The notes under the pieces are model-generated. The model did no database searches. It was not told where the DNA came from and saw nothing but the letters and a program-made list of their open reading frames with translations. Positions 32,859-40,391 of a stretch of DNA of 48,903 nucleotides are shown here, one piece after another; position 1 is the stretch's first letter, and each line of letters opens with the position of its first letter. Source of the DNA: a bacterium. Its GTDB lineage: Bacteria; Planctomycetota; Planctomycetia; Gemmatales; Gemmataceae. The stretch is taken from positions 1 to 48,903 of the forward strand of contig JAFKFQ010000400.1 of assembly GCA_017308215.1 (NCBI GenBank). The letters run 5' to 3'. The translations under genes and the position numbers were made by a program.

Positions 32859-33453
32859 GCTGTGGTGCCGCGGAGACGGGCGAGTTCGGCCTTGAGTCGC
32901 ACCAGTTCCGCCTCGGCGGCGTCGGCCCGCCGTGCTTCGGCGTCGGCTCGCTCGGCCTCGGTGGCCAGCCGTTCGGCCGGGGTCGGGAGGCGCTGACCGG
33001 TCGTCGGGTCGCGGAAGCGGAGGTCCGTCCCGTCGCGCTCCAGTTCCAGCCCGAGCACCCGGCTCGTGAACCGGCCGTCGGTCAGCCGCGCCGGGCGGAA
33101 GCCGACAGCCGACTCTTCTTCCCCGTGTCCTCCCGGCGGGTCGAGGCCGAGGTGATTTCGATTACCAGGTCCAGGCCGCCCCCCTCCTCCCAGAGGAGGT
33201 AGTTGTCGCGCTGGCGGTTCCCGGCCCCGGGGACGACGAAGACGTCCGGCGCGACGTGCCGGCGGCGGTCGCCCTTCTCGTAGAAGACCAGGATGTCGCC
33301 CGTCACGCACACGTCCGGGCGGTCGCGGAACCACCAGCGGAGCGTCTGGAGGACGTCCACCGTCAGGAGTTGGTGGAGTTCGGTTTCGGCCATGGGCTTG
33401 CCGTCCGAGGTCGGGTAGTCGTCCCGTGGGTGCGTGCGGAGCGGGCGGATCAT
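32855..33453 (-). pseudogene. Uma2-family (DUF820) nuclease-like gene, internally deleted and frameshifted
   Basis: The 5' part (ATG 33453, strong AGGAGG) encodes a Uma2 start with PMAETELHQLLTVDVLQTLRW, VAPDVFVVPG and LDLVIEITS, the PD-(D/E)xK-like core. It then breaks after EDTGKK and stops near 33082. The 3' part continues in another frame with GRFTSRVLGLELERDGTDLR, the DPTTGQRLPTPAERLA stretch, and the Ala/Glu/Arg coiled tail of Uma2 proteins, ending at 32855. About 30-40 residues expected between the two halves are missing. I conclude an internal deletion plus frameshift. The gene overlaps xseA by four bases upstream and xseB by four bases downstream. Confidence 0.8.
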
Positions 33454-34715
33454 GGTGCCTCCTCCTGCCGTCGAAGTTCCTCCATCGTAATCGCCGCCGC
33501 GACCGCGACCGAGCGGATCTCGCCGCCGGCGACGCGCGTCAGCAGGATGTCGCCGGGGCCGACGTCGGCGGGGTCGGTGACGACGCGGCCGACGGTCGTG
33601 CGCGTCAGACTGTAGCCGCGGCTCAGCACGTTCAGCGGGCTCAGGCCGTCGAGTTGCGCGGCGACGGCGGCCAGCTTCTCGGCGGCGCCCGTGAGGCGCT
33701 GCCGTGCCGCGCGGTGGAGGCGGGCGGCGGTGTCGTCGAGGCGCTGTTCCAGGTCGGTGACGCGCTGGAGCGGGCGGCGGAAGGCGGGGCGGGCGGCGAA
33801 CTGGTCGAGCCGCTCGCGGCCCAGCACCAGGCGGCCCGCCATCGCGTCGCGGAGGCGCCCGGCGCGGTCGTCGAGGTCGGCGAGGAGTTCGAGGCGGTGC
33901 GGCGTCAGCGCCACGACCGCGGCGCTCGGCGTCTCGGCCCGGAAGTCGGCGACGAGGTCGGCGACGGTCACGTCGACCTCGTGGCCGATCGCCGAGACCA
34001 CCGGCACCACGGACTGAAAGATCGCGTCGGCGACGGCCTCCTCGTTGAACGCCGCCAGGTCTTCGCTGCTCCCGCCGCCGCGGCCGATGACCACCGCGCA
34101 CAGCGGCAGCCGGCCGGTCGTGTGGAGGCGGTTCAGTTCGCGGAGTGCGACCGCGACTTCCTCCGCGGCGCCGGTCCCCTGCACGCGGCTGGGGCGGACG
34201 ATCACGTCGGTCCGCGGCCAACGCTGGGCGAGGAGTTCGAGCATGTCGCGGACGGCGGCGCCGGTGGGGCTGGCGACCAGCGCGACGCGCTTCGGGTACT
34301 TCGGGAGCGGGCGCTTGCGGCCGGGGTCGAAGTACCCGCGGGCGAGGAGCTTTTCCTTGAGCTGCCGCAGCGCCAGCTCGGCGGCGCCGACGCCCTTCGG
34401 CTGCAGCTCCTCGATCTGGAGCTGCACGTCGCCGCGCGCGTCATAAACCGTCAGGCGGCCGCGGGCGAGCACCTCCATGCCGTTGCGCGGCTCGAACCGC
34501 ATCCGCAGGTTCACCCCGCGGAACAGCACCGCCTTCAGTTGCGCCGACTCGTCCTTGAGCGTGAAGTACATGTGGCCCGAGCGGGCCTTCGTGAAATCGA
34601 CGACCTCGCCGGACACCCACACCGCCGAAAACTTCGTCTCGACCGTGCCGCGCAGCCGGGCGACGAGCGCGGACACGCTCAGCACGTCGCGGTCGGTCGG
34701 CGGAGCCGCGGTCAT
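33450..34715 (-). CDS. xseA: Exodeoxyribonuclease VII large subunit
   Basis: A 421-residue catalytic subunit of exonuclease VII. The N-terminal OB-fold (about 10-105: VWVSGEVVDFTKARSGHMYF, then TLKDESAQLKAVLF) binds single-stranded DNA. The catalytic domain has KRVALVASPTGAAVRDML, VIGRGGGSSEDLAAFNEEAV and SAIGHEVDVTVADLVADFRA, TPSAAV. A long helical region and the C-terminal LSPLNVLSRGYSLT ... VGPGDILLTRV close the protein. ATG at 34715 overlaps the glycosyltransferase stop by four bases. The stop overlaps the uma2 start by four bases. The chain of overlaps indicates one coupled transcript through to xseB. Confidence 0.96.
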   Translation of the reverse strand: MTAAPPTDRDVLSVSALVARLRGTVETKFSAVWVSGEVVDFTKARSGHMYFTLKDESAQLKAVLFRGVNLRMRFEPRNGMEVLARGRLTVYDARGDVQLQIEELQPKGVGAAELALRQLKEKLLARGYFDPGRKRPLPKYPKRVALVASPTGAAVRDMLELLAQRWPRTDVIVRPSRVQGTGAAEEVAVALRELNRLHTTGRLPLCAVVIGRGGGSSEDLAAFNEEAVADAIFQSVVPVVSAIGHEVDVTVADLVADFRAETPSAAVVALTPHRLELLADLDDRAGRLRDAMAGRLVLGRERLDQFAARPAFRRPLQRVTDLEQRLDDTAARLHRAARQRLTGAAEKLAAVAAQLDGLSPLNVLSRGYSLTRTTVGRVVTDPADVGPGDILLTRVAGGEIRSVAVAAAITMEELRRQEEAP

Positions 34716-36163
34716 GGGTTTGTCCGGGCCAGGATGAGTGGGTCGCCCTGCTGATCATACATCCACTGCACCAGTTCACCAGTCCGGTTCGCCTCCCACT
34801 CGCGCCATTCGCCCTCGATCAGGGCCACGTACGCGGCCCGCGGCAGTTCCGCGGGCGAGCTCAGCTTGCGCGTCGGGCGGCCGTAGTAGAACAATACGCC
34901 CTCGTCCTTGAGCTTGAGGAGGTGCAACGGCTCACCGACGGGGACGAGCCCGCGCAGCGCGGCAGCGGTGACCTCGGCATTGCGGCCGGCAGTACGACGG
35001 GGAATCACCACCTCGACGAACATGACCTTCACGCTGAGCCAGAGGATGAGGAAGGCGGCGACGAGGCGGAGGGGCGGTCGAAGGCTCGGGGCTTCTCGAT
35101 ACCGCCACCAGTCGAGCAGCCCCATCACGCCGAGCCCCATCAGCGCCGGGCTGAGCGGCAGCGCGTAGCGGACGTTGTGGTTCGGCACCAGAGCCCAGAA
35201 GATCAGGTTCGGCCACGCCCAGCAGTGGAGGAACGCGAGCAGCAGCCGGCCGTGGTCGTCCCAGCGGGCGGCGAACCCGCGGCGCAGCGTGCGCAGCGCG
35301 AACAGCGACAGCGGCAGGTGCGCGGCCCACACCAGCAGCGGGTACGTCAGCACCTCGGCCCACGGGTAGCCCTTGCTGCCCGGCTTCGGGGCGAAGCGGT
35401 ACGCCGCCTCCTTCCGCACCGTGTCGGCGAGCGCGTCCCCGCCGACCTGCTGCGTCACGAGAGCTGCCCATCCCGCCACGGCCGCGACTGCGACGCCGGC
35501 CGCGAGTAGGAACGAGCTGCTCACAAGCAATCGCAGCCGTCCGCACCACACCAGCAGTGGCACGGCGGTGAGGGCGAAGAAGGCGGGGGCGGTCCACTTT
35601 GTGAGCGTGCCAGCAGCAAGGCAGAGCAGTGACGCTACGAGCAGCCCCAGGTGCTTCCGTCCCTGGGCTTCAAGAGCGTGGTGAAAGAGCACCAGCGACG
35701 CCGTGACCCAGCCGACTAGCGTCATGTCGATCTCGGCGCTCGGCGCCTTGTCGAGCCACAACACCGAGCACGGGACGAGCAACCCCGCGAGCAACCCGGC
35801 CCGTCCGCCGAGCACGTGGCGGAACAGCGCCGCCATGAGGAGCACCGCGGCGGTCGCGGCGATAGCGGATGGCAGGCGCGCGGTGACCTCCGTGACGCGG
35901 TCGACCGGGAGCGACGCGAGCGCGATGGCGGCGTACTGCCCGGGCGGCTTGGTGAGGAACGGCTCGCCGTGGAGGACCGGGTAGAGCCAGTGCCCGCGCA
36001 GTGCCTCGGCGCCGATGATCGCCCGGAGCGATTCGGTGCGGTATAGCGGGCCGGCGGCGAGCCCGTAGAAGAACAGCGCGCCGCACCAACCCAGCAGCAG
36101 GACCGGCGCGAGCGCGGGCCGCGGGAGTGCGAGTCGGACGGCGAATCGGGGTGTGACGCGGAT
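34712..36163 (-). CDS. GT39/ArnT-like membrane glycosyltransferase lacking a canonical start codon
   Basis: An inner-membrane glycosyltransferase (GT-C) of the dolichyl-phosphate-mannose/ArnT group, likely using a polyprenyl-phosphate sugar. The N-terminal catalytic loop is present: FFYGLAAGPLYRTESLRAI, GHWLYPVLHGEPFLTKPPG, then 9-11 hydrophobic helices and WWRYRE. That conserved sequence begins upstream of the first in-frame GTG (35845). From the preceding stop at 36206 there is no in-frame ATG, GTG or TTG before the conserved region. The best-placed codon is ATC at 36163, seven bases after GGAGG. This gives 483 residues. Either ATC is used, or the start has been lost by mutation or frameshift. 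The stop overlaps xseA. Confidence 0.75.
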   Translation of the reverse strand: MRVTPRFAVRLALPRPALAPVLLLGWCGALFFYGLAAGPLYRTESLRAIIGAEALRGHWLYPVLHGEPFLTKPPGQYAAIALASLPVDRVTEVTARLPSAIAATAAVLLMAALFRHVLGGRAGLLAGLLVPCSVLWLDKAPSAEIDMTLVGWVTASLVLFHHALEAQGRKHLGLLVASLLCLAAGTLTKWTAPAFFALTAVPLLVWCGRLRLLVSSSFLLAAGVAVAAVAGWAALVTQQVGGDALADTVRKEAAYRFAPKPGSKGYPWAEVLTYPLLVWAAHLPLSLFALRTLRRGFAARWDDHGRLLLAFLHCWAWPNLIFWALVPNHNVRYALPLSPALMGLGVMGLLDWWRYREAPSLRPPLRLVAAFLILWLSVKVMFVEVVIPRRTAGRNAEVTAAALRGLVPVGEPLHLLKLKDEGVLFYYGRPTRKLSSPAELPRAAYVALIEGEWREWEANRTGELVQWMYDQQGDPLILARTNP

Positions 36164-36170
36164 GGGGCAG

Positions 36171-36175
36171 CCTCC
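36171..36175 (-). promoter_or_regulatory. Shine-Dalgarno GGAGG facing an ATC codon
   Basis: GGAGG (36175-36171 on the minus strand) is seven bases before ATC 36163, the only well-placed codon for the GT39-like gene. A nearby ATG (36177) reads a different frame that does not encode the family. Confidence 0.5.
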
Positions 36176-36205
36176 ATGCTGCGGTGCGTTTTGGTCTGGC
36201 AGGTA

Positions 36206-36697
36206 CTATTGGGAAGCGGTGTGAAACCACTCCCGTTTGTGGTAGTAGTACTCCCAATCGTGGTGGAGCAAGATGCCACCGTGAGCGAGTGAGAAACCAA
36301 TTGGCTCACGATTTGGACCCACGATGTCACACCAGAAGTGAAAAAGCGTGGGATCGGGAACCCTACCGGTGTCTTCAAGGCTCGCCGGATAGTTGCCGTG
36401 CTTAGCGCAGTAGGTGTCGATCATTCGAACGAGGCGTTCTCGTTCGGCCGACCGGCGGGATTCAAGTCGTTCACATTCCGCGCTGCAACTACTTGCCGCG
36501 ATTGCGATACAGAACATGAGATGTCCGGGCAATGAGCCTGCAAGGCGACCACCCGTGGTTACTATGGCGCAGGTGATAGTGCTGATCGCCCGCCCGAGCT
36601 GTATACAGCAGGGCCAAGCGATCACCCCGACCGAGCGTCGGTAAACCGCACTGAGAGGTCCCAGTTGCTGGTAGACCCGGCACACCGCCGCGATCAT
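36206..36697 (-). CDS. Hypothetical membrane protein with lower GC content
   Basis: A 163-residue protein that I cannot assign. The first 75 residues contain hydrophobic segments (VGVIAWPCCIQLGRAISTIT, CAIVTTGG; HLMFCIAIAASSC), so it is probably membrane-bound at its N-terminus. The rest is soluble: ERERLVRMIDTYCAKHGNYP, then ASLEDTGRVPDP, which resembles the YP-SLEDL stretch of pseudopilin-like proteins, and an aromatic tail (HHDWEYYYHKREWFH). Base composition is clearly less GC-rich than its neighbours and codon choice less biased, which may mean recent acquisition. ATG at 36697 overlaps the HAD gene stop by one base (TGATG) after GGAGGG. Confidence 0.62.
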   Translation of the reverse strand: MIAAVCRVYQQLGPLSAVYRRSVGVIAWPCCIQLGRAISTITCAIVTTGGRLAGSLPGHLMFCIAIAASSCSAECERLESRRSAERERLVRMIDTYCAKHGNYPASLEDTGRVPDPTLFHFWCDIVGPNREPIGFSLAHGGILLHHDWEYYYHKREWFHTASQ

Positions 36698-37197
36698 CAC
36701 CCGCCCTCCGTGGCAGACGCCTCACGCGCCACAAACGCCCCCACCATCTCCAACAGCCTCTCCAACTCCGCCCACGCTAGTGCCGCGTTGTCCCGGTCCA
36801 CCAAGACGAACGGCACGCCGGCCAGCCGTGCGGCCTCGCCTTCTTCCTCGTCCAGATCGCCGATGCTGGCGATCACGCGGTACTCCTTCGCCAGTTGCAC
36901 GTGAACCTGGGCCTTGTGCGACTTCGAGCCCTGCCCCTTCGGGCAGTAGTGGACGTGTCGCCAGCCGGGGAGGCGGTGGTCCATGATGAAGCGGTCGGTC
37001 CCCGCGCGGCTCACGTCGGTGCGGGCCGTCACATAATGCACGGTCAGTTTCTGTCGGTCGATCCGGGCCAGCACGTCCACGGCGACGCGGATCGGGCAGT
37101 CGAAGCCGACGCAGACGGTGTCGTCTAGATCGACGATCACCGCCAGCGGTTTCGCGGGCACATCGTCGCCGAATACGCTGTGGGCGAGGTCGCTCAT
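36697..37197 (-). CDS. HAD-superfamily phosphatase-like protein
   Basis: A 166-residue small HAD protein. Motif I is IVDLDDTVCVG (nucleophile Asp23 and acid Asp25), motif II is VTARTD (Thr-Ala-Arg), a Lys lies in SKSHKAQVH, and motif IV is SIGDLDEEEGEA with the metal-binding acids. The pattern is close to polynucleotide-kinase-3'-phosphatase-like or secreted-acid-phosphatase-like members that begin DLDDT. The substrate is unknown. It starts 7 bp after the alanine dehydrogenase stop, so it is probably in its operon, and overlaps the next hypothetical gene by one base. Confidence 0.8.
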   Translation of the reverse strand: MSDLAHSVFGDDVPAKPLAVIVDLDDTVCVGFDCPIRVAVDVLARIDRQKLTVHYVTARTDVSRAGTDRFIMDHRLPGWRHVHYCPKGQGSKSHKAQVHVQLAKEYRVIASIGDLDEEEGEAARLAGVPFVLVDRDNAALAWAELERLLEMVGAFVAREASATEGG

Positions 37198-37204
37198 GGA
37201 GTCG

Positions 37205-38305
37205 TCAGATCGGGTGGACCGGCAGGCCGAACGTCGCTGCCACGGCGGCGTTCGTCACGTTGCCGGCCTGGATGTTCACGCCGGCGGCGAGGCCGGGGTT
37301 GTCGGTGGCGGCCCGCGCCACGCCCTTGTTCGCTAGTTGCAGGGCGTAGGGGAGCGTCACGTTCGTCAGCGCGTAGGTGCTGGTGCGGCCGACGGCACCG
37401 GGCATGTTCGTCACGCAGTAGTGGACGATGTCGTCGACGATGTACGTCGGCTTGGCGTGCGTCGTCGGGCGGCTCGTCTCGAAGCACCCGCCCTGGTCGA
37501 TCGCCACGTCGATCACCACCGCCCGGTGCGGCATCCGCTTCAGGTCGTCGCGGCGGACGAGGTGCGGCGCCTTCGCCCCGGGGATCAGGACGGCGCCGAT
37601 CACCAAGTCGGCCCAGGGGAGCAGTTCGAGCAGGTTGTGGCGGTTCGAGAAGATCGTGGTAACGTTACGCGGCATCACCTCATCGAGGTAGCGGAGGCGG
37701 TCGAGGTTTACGTCGAGGAGGAAGACGTTCGCCCCGAGCCCGGCGGCGACCCGCGCCGCGTTCGCCCCGACCACGCCGCCGCCGAGTACCACCACCGTCG
37801 CCGGGGCGACGCCCGGCACGCCGGCGAGCAGGATGCCGCGGCCCTCGAACGGCCGCTCCAGGTACTTCGCGCCTTCCTGAATGCTCATGCGGCCGGCGAC
37901 CTCGCTCATCGGCGTGAGCAGCGGCAGCCCGCCCTTCGCGTCGCGGATCGTCTCGTAGGCCACGGCGGTGACGCCGGACGCCATCACGGCCTTCGTGAGC
38001 CCCTCGTCGGCGGCGAAGTGGAAGTAGGTGAACAGCGTCTGCCCCGACCGCATCAGCGGCCACTCGTCGGGGAGCGGTTCCTTCACCTTGATGATGAGGT
38101 CGGCGCGCCCCCACACGTCGGCGGTGGCGGGGACGATTTCGGCGCCGGCGGCCGTGTACTGCTCATCGCTGATGCCGCTGCCGTCGCCGGCGTGCGACTG
38201 CACGAGGACTTGGTGCCCGGCCCGGGTGAGTTCCTCGGCCCCGTTCGGGGTGAGCGCCACGCGGTACTCGTCCGACTTCACCTCGCGCGGCACGCCGACG
38301 ATCAT
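37205..38305 (-). CDS. ald: Alanine dehydrogenase
   Basis: A 366-residue NAD-dependent enzyme interconverting L-alanine with pyruvate and ammonia. MIVGVPREVKSDEYRVALTP is the diagnostic start. IKVKEPLPDEW carries the pyruvate-binding Lys, LFTYFHFAADEGLTKA the catalytic His, and the Rossmann region reads VVLGGGVVGANAARVAAGLGA with Asp in LLDVNLDRL. DVAIDQGGCFETSRPTTHA and NMPGAVGRTSTYALTN complete the family set. The length is normal for a hexameric alanine dehydrogenase. A HAD phosphatase gene follows after 7 bp. A transhydrogenase alpha subunit is excluded by the ADH-specific C-terminal half. Confidence 0.95.
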   Translation of the reverse strand: MIVGVPREVKSDEYRVALTPNGAEELTRAGHQVLVQSHAGDGSGISDEQYTAAGAEIVPATADVWGRADLIIKVKEPLPDEWPLMRSGQTLFTYFHFAADEGLTKAVMASGVTAVAYETIRDAKGGLPLLTPMSEVAGRMSIQEGAKYLERPFEGRGILLAGVPGVAPATVVVLGGGVVGANAARVAAGLGANVFLLDVNLDRLRYLDEVMPRNVTTIFSNRHNLLELLPWADLVIGAVLIPGAKAPHLVRRDDLKRMPHRAVVIDVAIDQGGCFETSRPTTHAKPTYIVDDIVHYCVTNMPGAVGRTSTYALTNVTLPYALQLANKGVARAATDNPGLAAGVNIQAGNVTNAAVAATFGLPVHPI

Positions 38306-38884
38306 GGGAGCTCCCGGGAATGGTGGGGGTATTGTCCCGGGCGGCGCGAAGTGGAATCAAGGGCAACCGGGCCGGCTCGGGTCTTCCGTAGTGGTGCGGC
38401 TCCCGGTTGCGGTCGGCCCCGGGCGGGCGTGGGCAGGCAACCCGGCCGGTAGACTGGGGGTGAGGTGTCGGGGTGGCCCCACCGACGCTGTTCGCGGCCC
38501 GGACCGCGGCAGTTGACTTCGGACTCGGCGCATCACACCCGGCCCGTGATTCTTAAGTCCGTCAGCCGCGCGGTCCATGCACTGTTATGGTGCGACCGCG
38601 GGGGCGGTCGTCCGGGCGACCGAGCAGGGACCCCTCTGCAACCCCCGCGGCACGAGCGGCCGGATGAGTCACCCCGTCGGAACCCGACACCCGCCCACCG
38701 GCGGCCGCCGGTCCGCGCTTCACCGCGCGGCCGACGGCCGCCGCGTGGTGCGTTCTGGAGCAATGTCAGGCGGATGGTGAGGAACGACATGCGGGTGCGT
38801 CGATGTCCGGCGCGAGCCCCGAACCGCCCCAAGTAGCATAAAAAGGCCGCCAACCACCTCCGCAACCGAGAATCATGCCGGCCG
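38306..38884. other. 579-bp gap with no gene I can support
   Basis: Between ald and the old-yellow-enzyme-like gene. Open frames here are Arg/Pro-rich and have no credible start signal. I see no tRNA, riboswitch or long inverted repeat. It must hold the ald promoter (right of 38305), and possibly the 3' end signals of the gene at 38885. A small unstructured RNA cannot be excluded. Confidence 0.4.
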
Positions 38885-40288
38885 TCACTTCTTCCCCAAC
38901 TGCTGCACTTCCTTCCACACGTCGCCGTACGCCTCCTTGTCGAACGGCGGGCAGCCGGTCGGGTACTGGCCGAGCGGGTGGTCCTTCGCCCGCATCAGCG
39001 CCGTGCAGTAGCTGAACGTGCGGCACACGCGCTTGCGGTCGAGCTTGCCGTGGTCGCGCAACTGCCGCACCCAGTCCGGCTGCGCCAGGCTCGCCCGGCC
39101 GACGCCGACGAGGCTGATGCGCCCGTCGCGCACGTTCGCCGCGCCCGCCTGCGGCAGGAACTCTTGCAGGTAGCTGTACCCCGTGCCGACCACCGCCAGC
39201 CCCGGGTTCGCCGCCTGGATCGCGCCGGCGATCTTGAAGTGGCGGTCAACGCCGACCAGCGGGTGCTCGGGCGACTCGTAGCCGTCCGGCGGCGGGTACT
39301 CGAACGGGCGGCCGAAGTGCGGCTGGGCGTACGGGTTGCCGAGCGCGATGTTCACCAGCGACACGCCGAGCGCCCGCATGTCCTGCACCCAGCGGATCGG
39401 CTCGGTCAGGTCCGGCGTCAGCGGGTCGGCGGGGTTCAGCCCCCAGCCGTTGACGACCGGCGCTGCGAACGGCTCGGGCTCGCCGTCGCCGTCCGCCGCC
39501 TTGCGGAACGGCACGCCGTCGAAGCCGTTCATCCGCGTGGCGAGCACGACGTTCGCCGGCACCGCGGCCTTGACCGCCTGGAAGATCTCGCGCGCCAGCC
39601 GCGTGCGGTTCTCGAAGCTGCCACCGTAGGCGCCGGGGCGGTTGCGTGCCCCCAGCAGTTCGCTCAGCAGGTAGCGGTGGCACTGCTTCACGTCCAGGAA
39701 GTCGAACCCGACCGCGACCGCCAGCTTCGCCGCCGCCACGTAGCCGTCCACGAGGCGTTTCAGGTCGTCGTCGGTGAGCAGCGGCGTGTCGGCCGACACC
39801 TTGTAGCGGCCGACGAGGAGCGGGTCGTGCGTGGCGATGAGCGGACGGCGGTAACTGTAGCGGCCGGAGTGCGTGAGCTGGATGCCGAAGAGCAGGTCCG
39901 AGTCGTCGCCGTTCGCGGCCCGGTGGGCGGCGCGGCAGTCCGCGACCATGTTGGCGAAGGCGTCGCGCGTGCCCTCGTGCAGCCAGATCTGGCGCGGGTT
40001 CATGCGGCCGTCGTCGGTGACGGCGCACGCCTCGCCCCAGATCACCTTCGCCCCGCCGTCGCCGAAGCGGACGTAGCGGCGGAACGTGAGCTCGCCGGGC
40101 CGCCCGTCGGGTTCACCGTCACACCCCTCCATCGGGTGAATGCACCAGCGGTTCCCGGCCGTGCGCGGGCCGACCGCCAGCGGGGCGAACAGCGGCGCGA
40201 GGTCGTCGGAGAAGCGGAGATCGGTGCCGAGCCGGGCGTTCTCCGCCTCCATCTCGGCGACCGACTTGTACTTGAAGAACCGGGCCAT
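38885..40288 (-). CDS. Old-yellow-enzyme-like NADH:flavin oxidoreductase
   Basis: A 467-residue FMN TIM-barrel protein. APLAVGPRTAGNRWCIHPMEG is the OYE-type start of the barrel, with FGIQLTHSGRYS, GFDFLDVKQCHRYLLSELLG, GAYGGSFENRTRLAREI and a late LVGVGRASLAQPDW that binds phosphate. The substrate-site HGYL of many members is CHRYL here. It lacks the second (4Fe-4S/NAD) domain of 2,4-dienoyl-CoA reductase. The C-terminal CRTFSYCTALMRAKDHPLGQ contains two Cys. ATG at 40288 is the first Met before the conserved part, with only a weak ribosome site. The MFS transporter gene lies 65 bp upstream on the same strand, across a palindromic repeat. Confidence 0.88.
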   Translation of the reverse strand: MARFFKYKSVAEMEAENARLGTDLRFSDDLAPLFAPLAVGPRTAGNRWCIHPMEGCDGEPDGRPGELTFRRYVRFGDGGAKVIWGEACAVTDDGRMNPRQIWLHEGTRDAFANMVADCRAAHRAANGDDSDLLFGIQLTHSGRYSYRRPLIATHDPLLVGRYKVSADTPLLTDDDLKRLVDGYVAAAKLAVAVGFDFLDVKQCHRYLLSELLGARNRPGAYGGSFENRTRLAREIFQAVKAAVPANVVLATRMNGFDGVPFRKAADGDGEPEPFAAPVVNGWGLNPADPLTPDLTEPIRWVQDMRALGVSLVNIALGNPYAQPHFGRPFEYPPPDGYESPEHPLVGVDRHFKIAGAIQAANPGLAVVGTGYSYLQEFLPQAGAANVRDGRISLVGVGRASLAQPDWVRQLRDHGKLDRKRVCRTFSYCTALMRAKDHPLGQYPTGCPPFDKEAYGDVWKEVQQLGKK

Positions 40289-40313
40289 GAGCAGATTTCC
40301 GAGGAGAGACAGG

Positions 40314-40391
40314 ATGGCCACAACGAGGCACAGAAAGACAGGCACCGTAGATTCTAACTTTTTGTGTCTTTTTGTGCCCCTTTGTGGCCAT
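40314..40391. repeat. Imperfect inverted repeat overlapping the 3' end of the MFS gene
   Basis: 40314-40340 and 40365-40391 are reverse complements at 24 of 27 positions (arms of the type ATGGCCACAA-GGGCACAAAAAG). Composition is lower in GC than the surroundings. The right arm encodes the last dozen residues of the MFS protein. It looks like a dispersed intergenic palindrome. Confidence 0.8.

Noticed and set aside
38533..38865. Possible 110-codon minus-strand gene in the ald/OYE gap
   Set aside because: Arg/Gly-rich with no ribosome site and no sign of a domain; likely chance frame.
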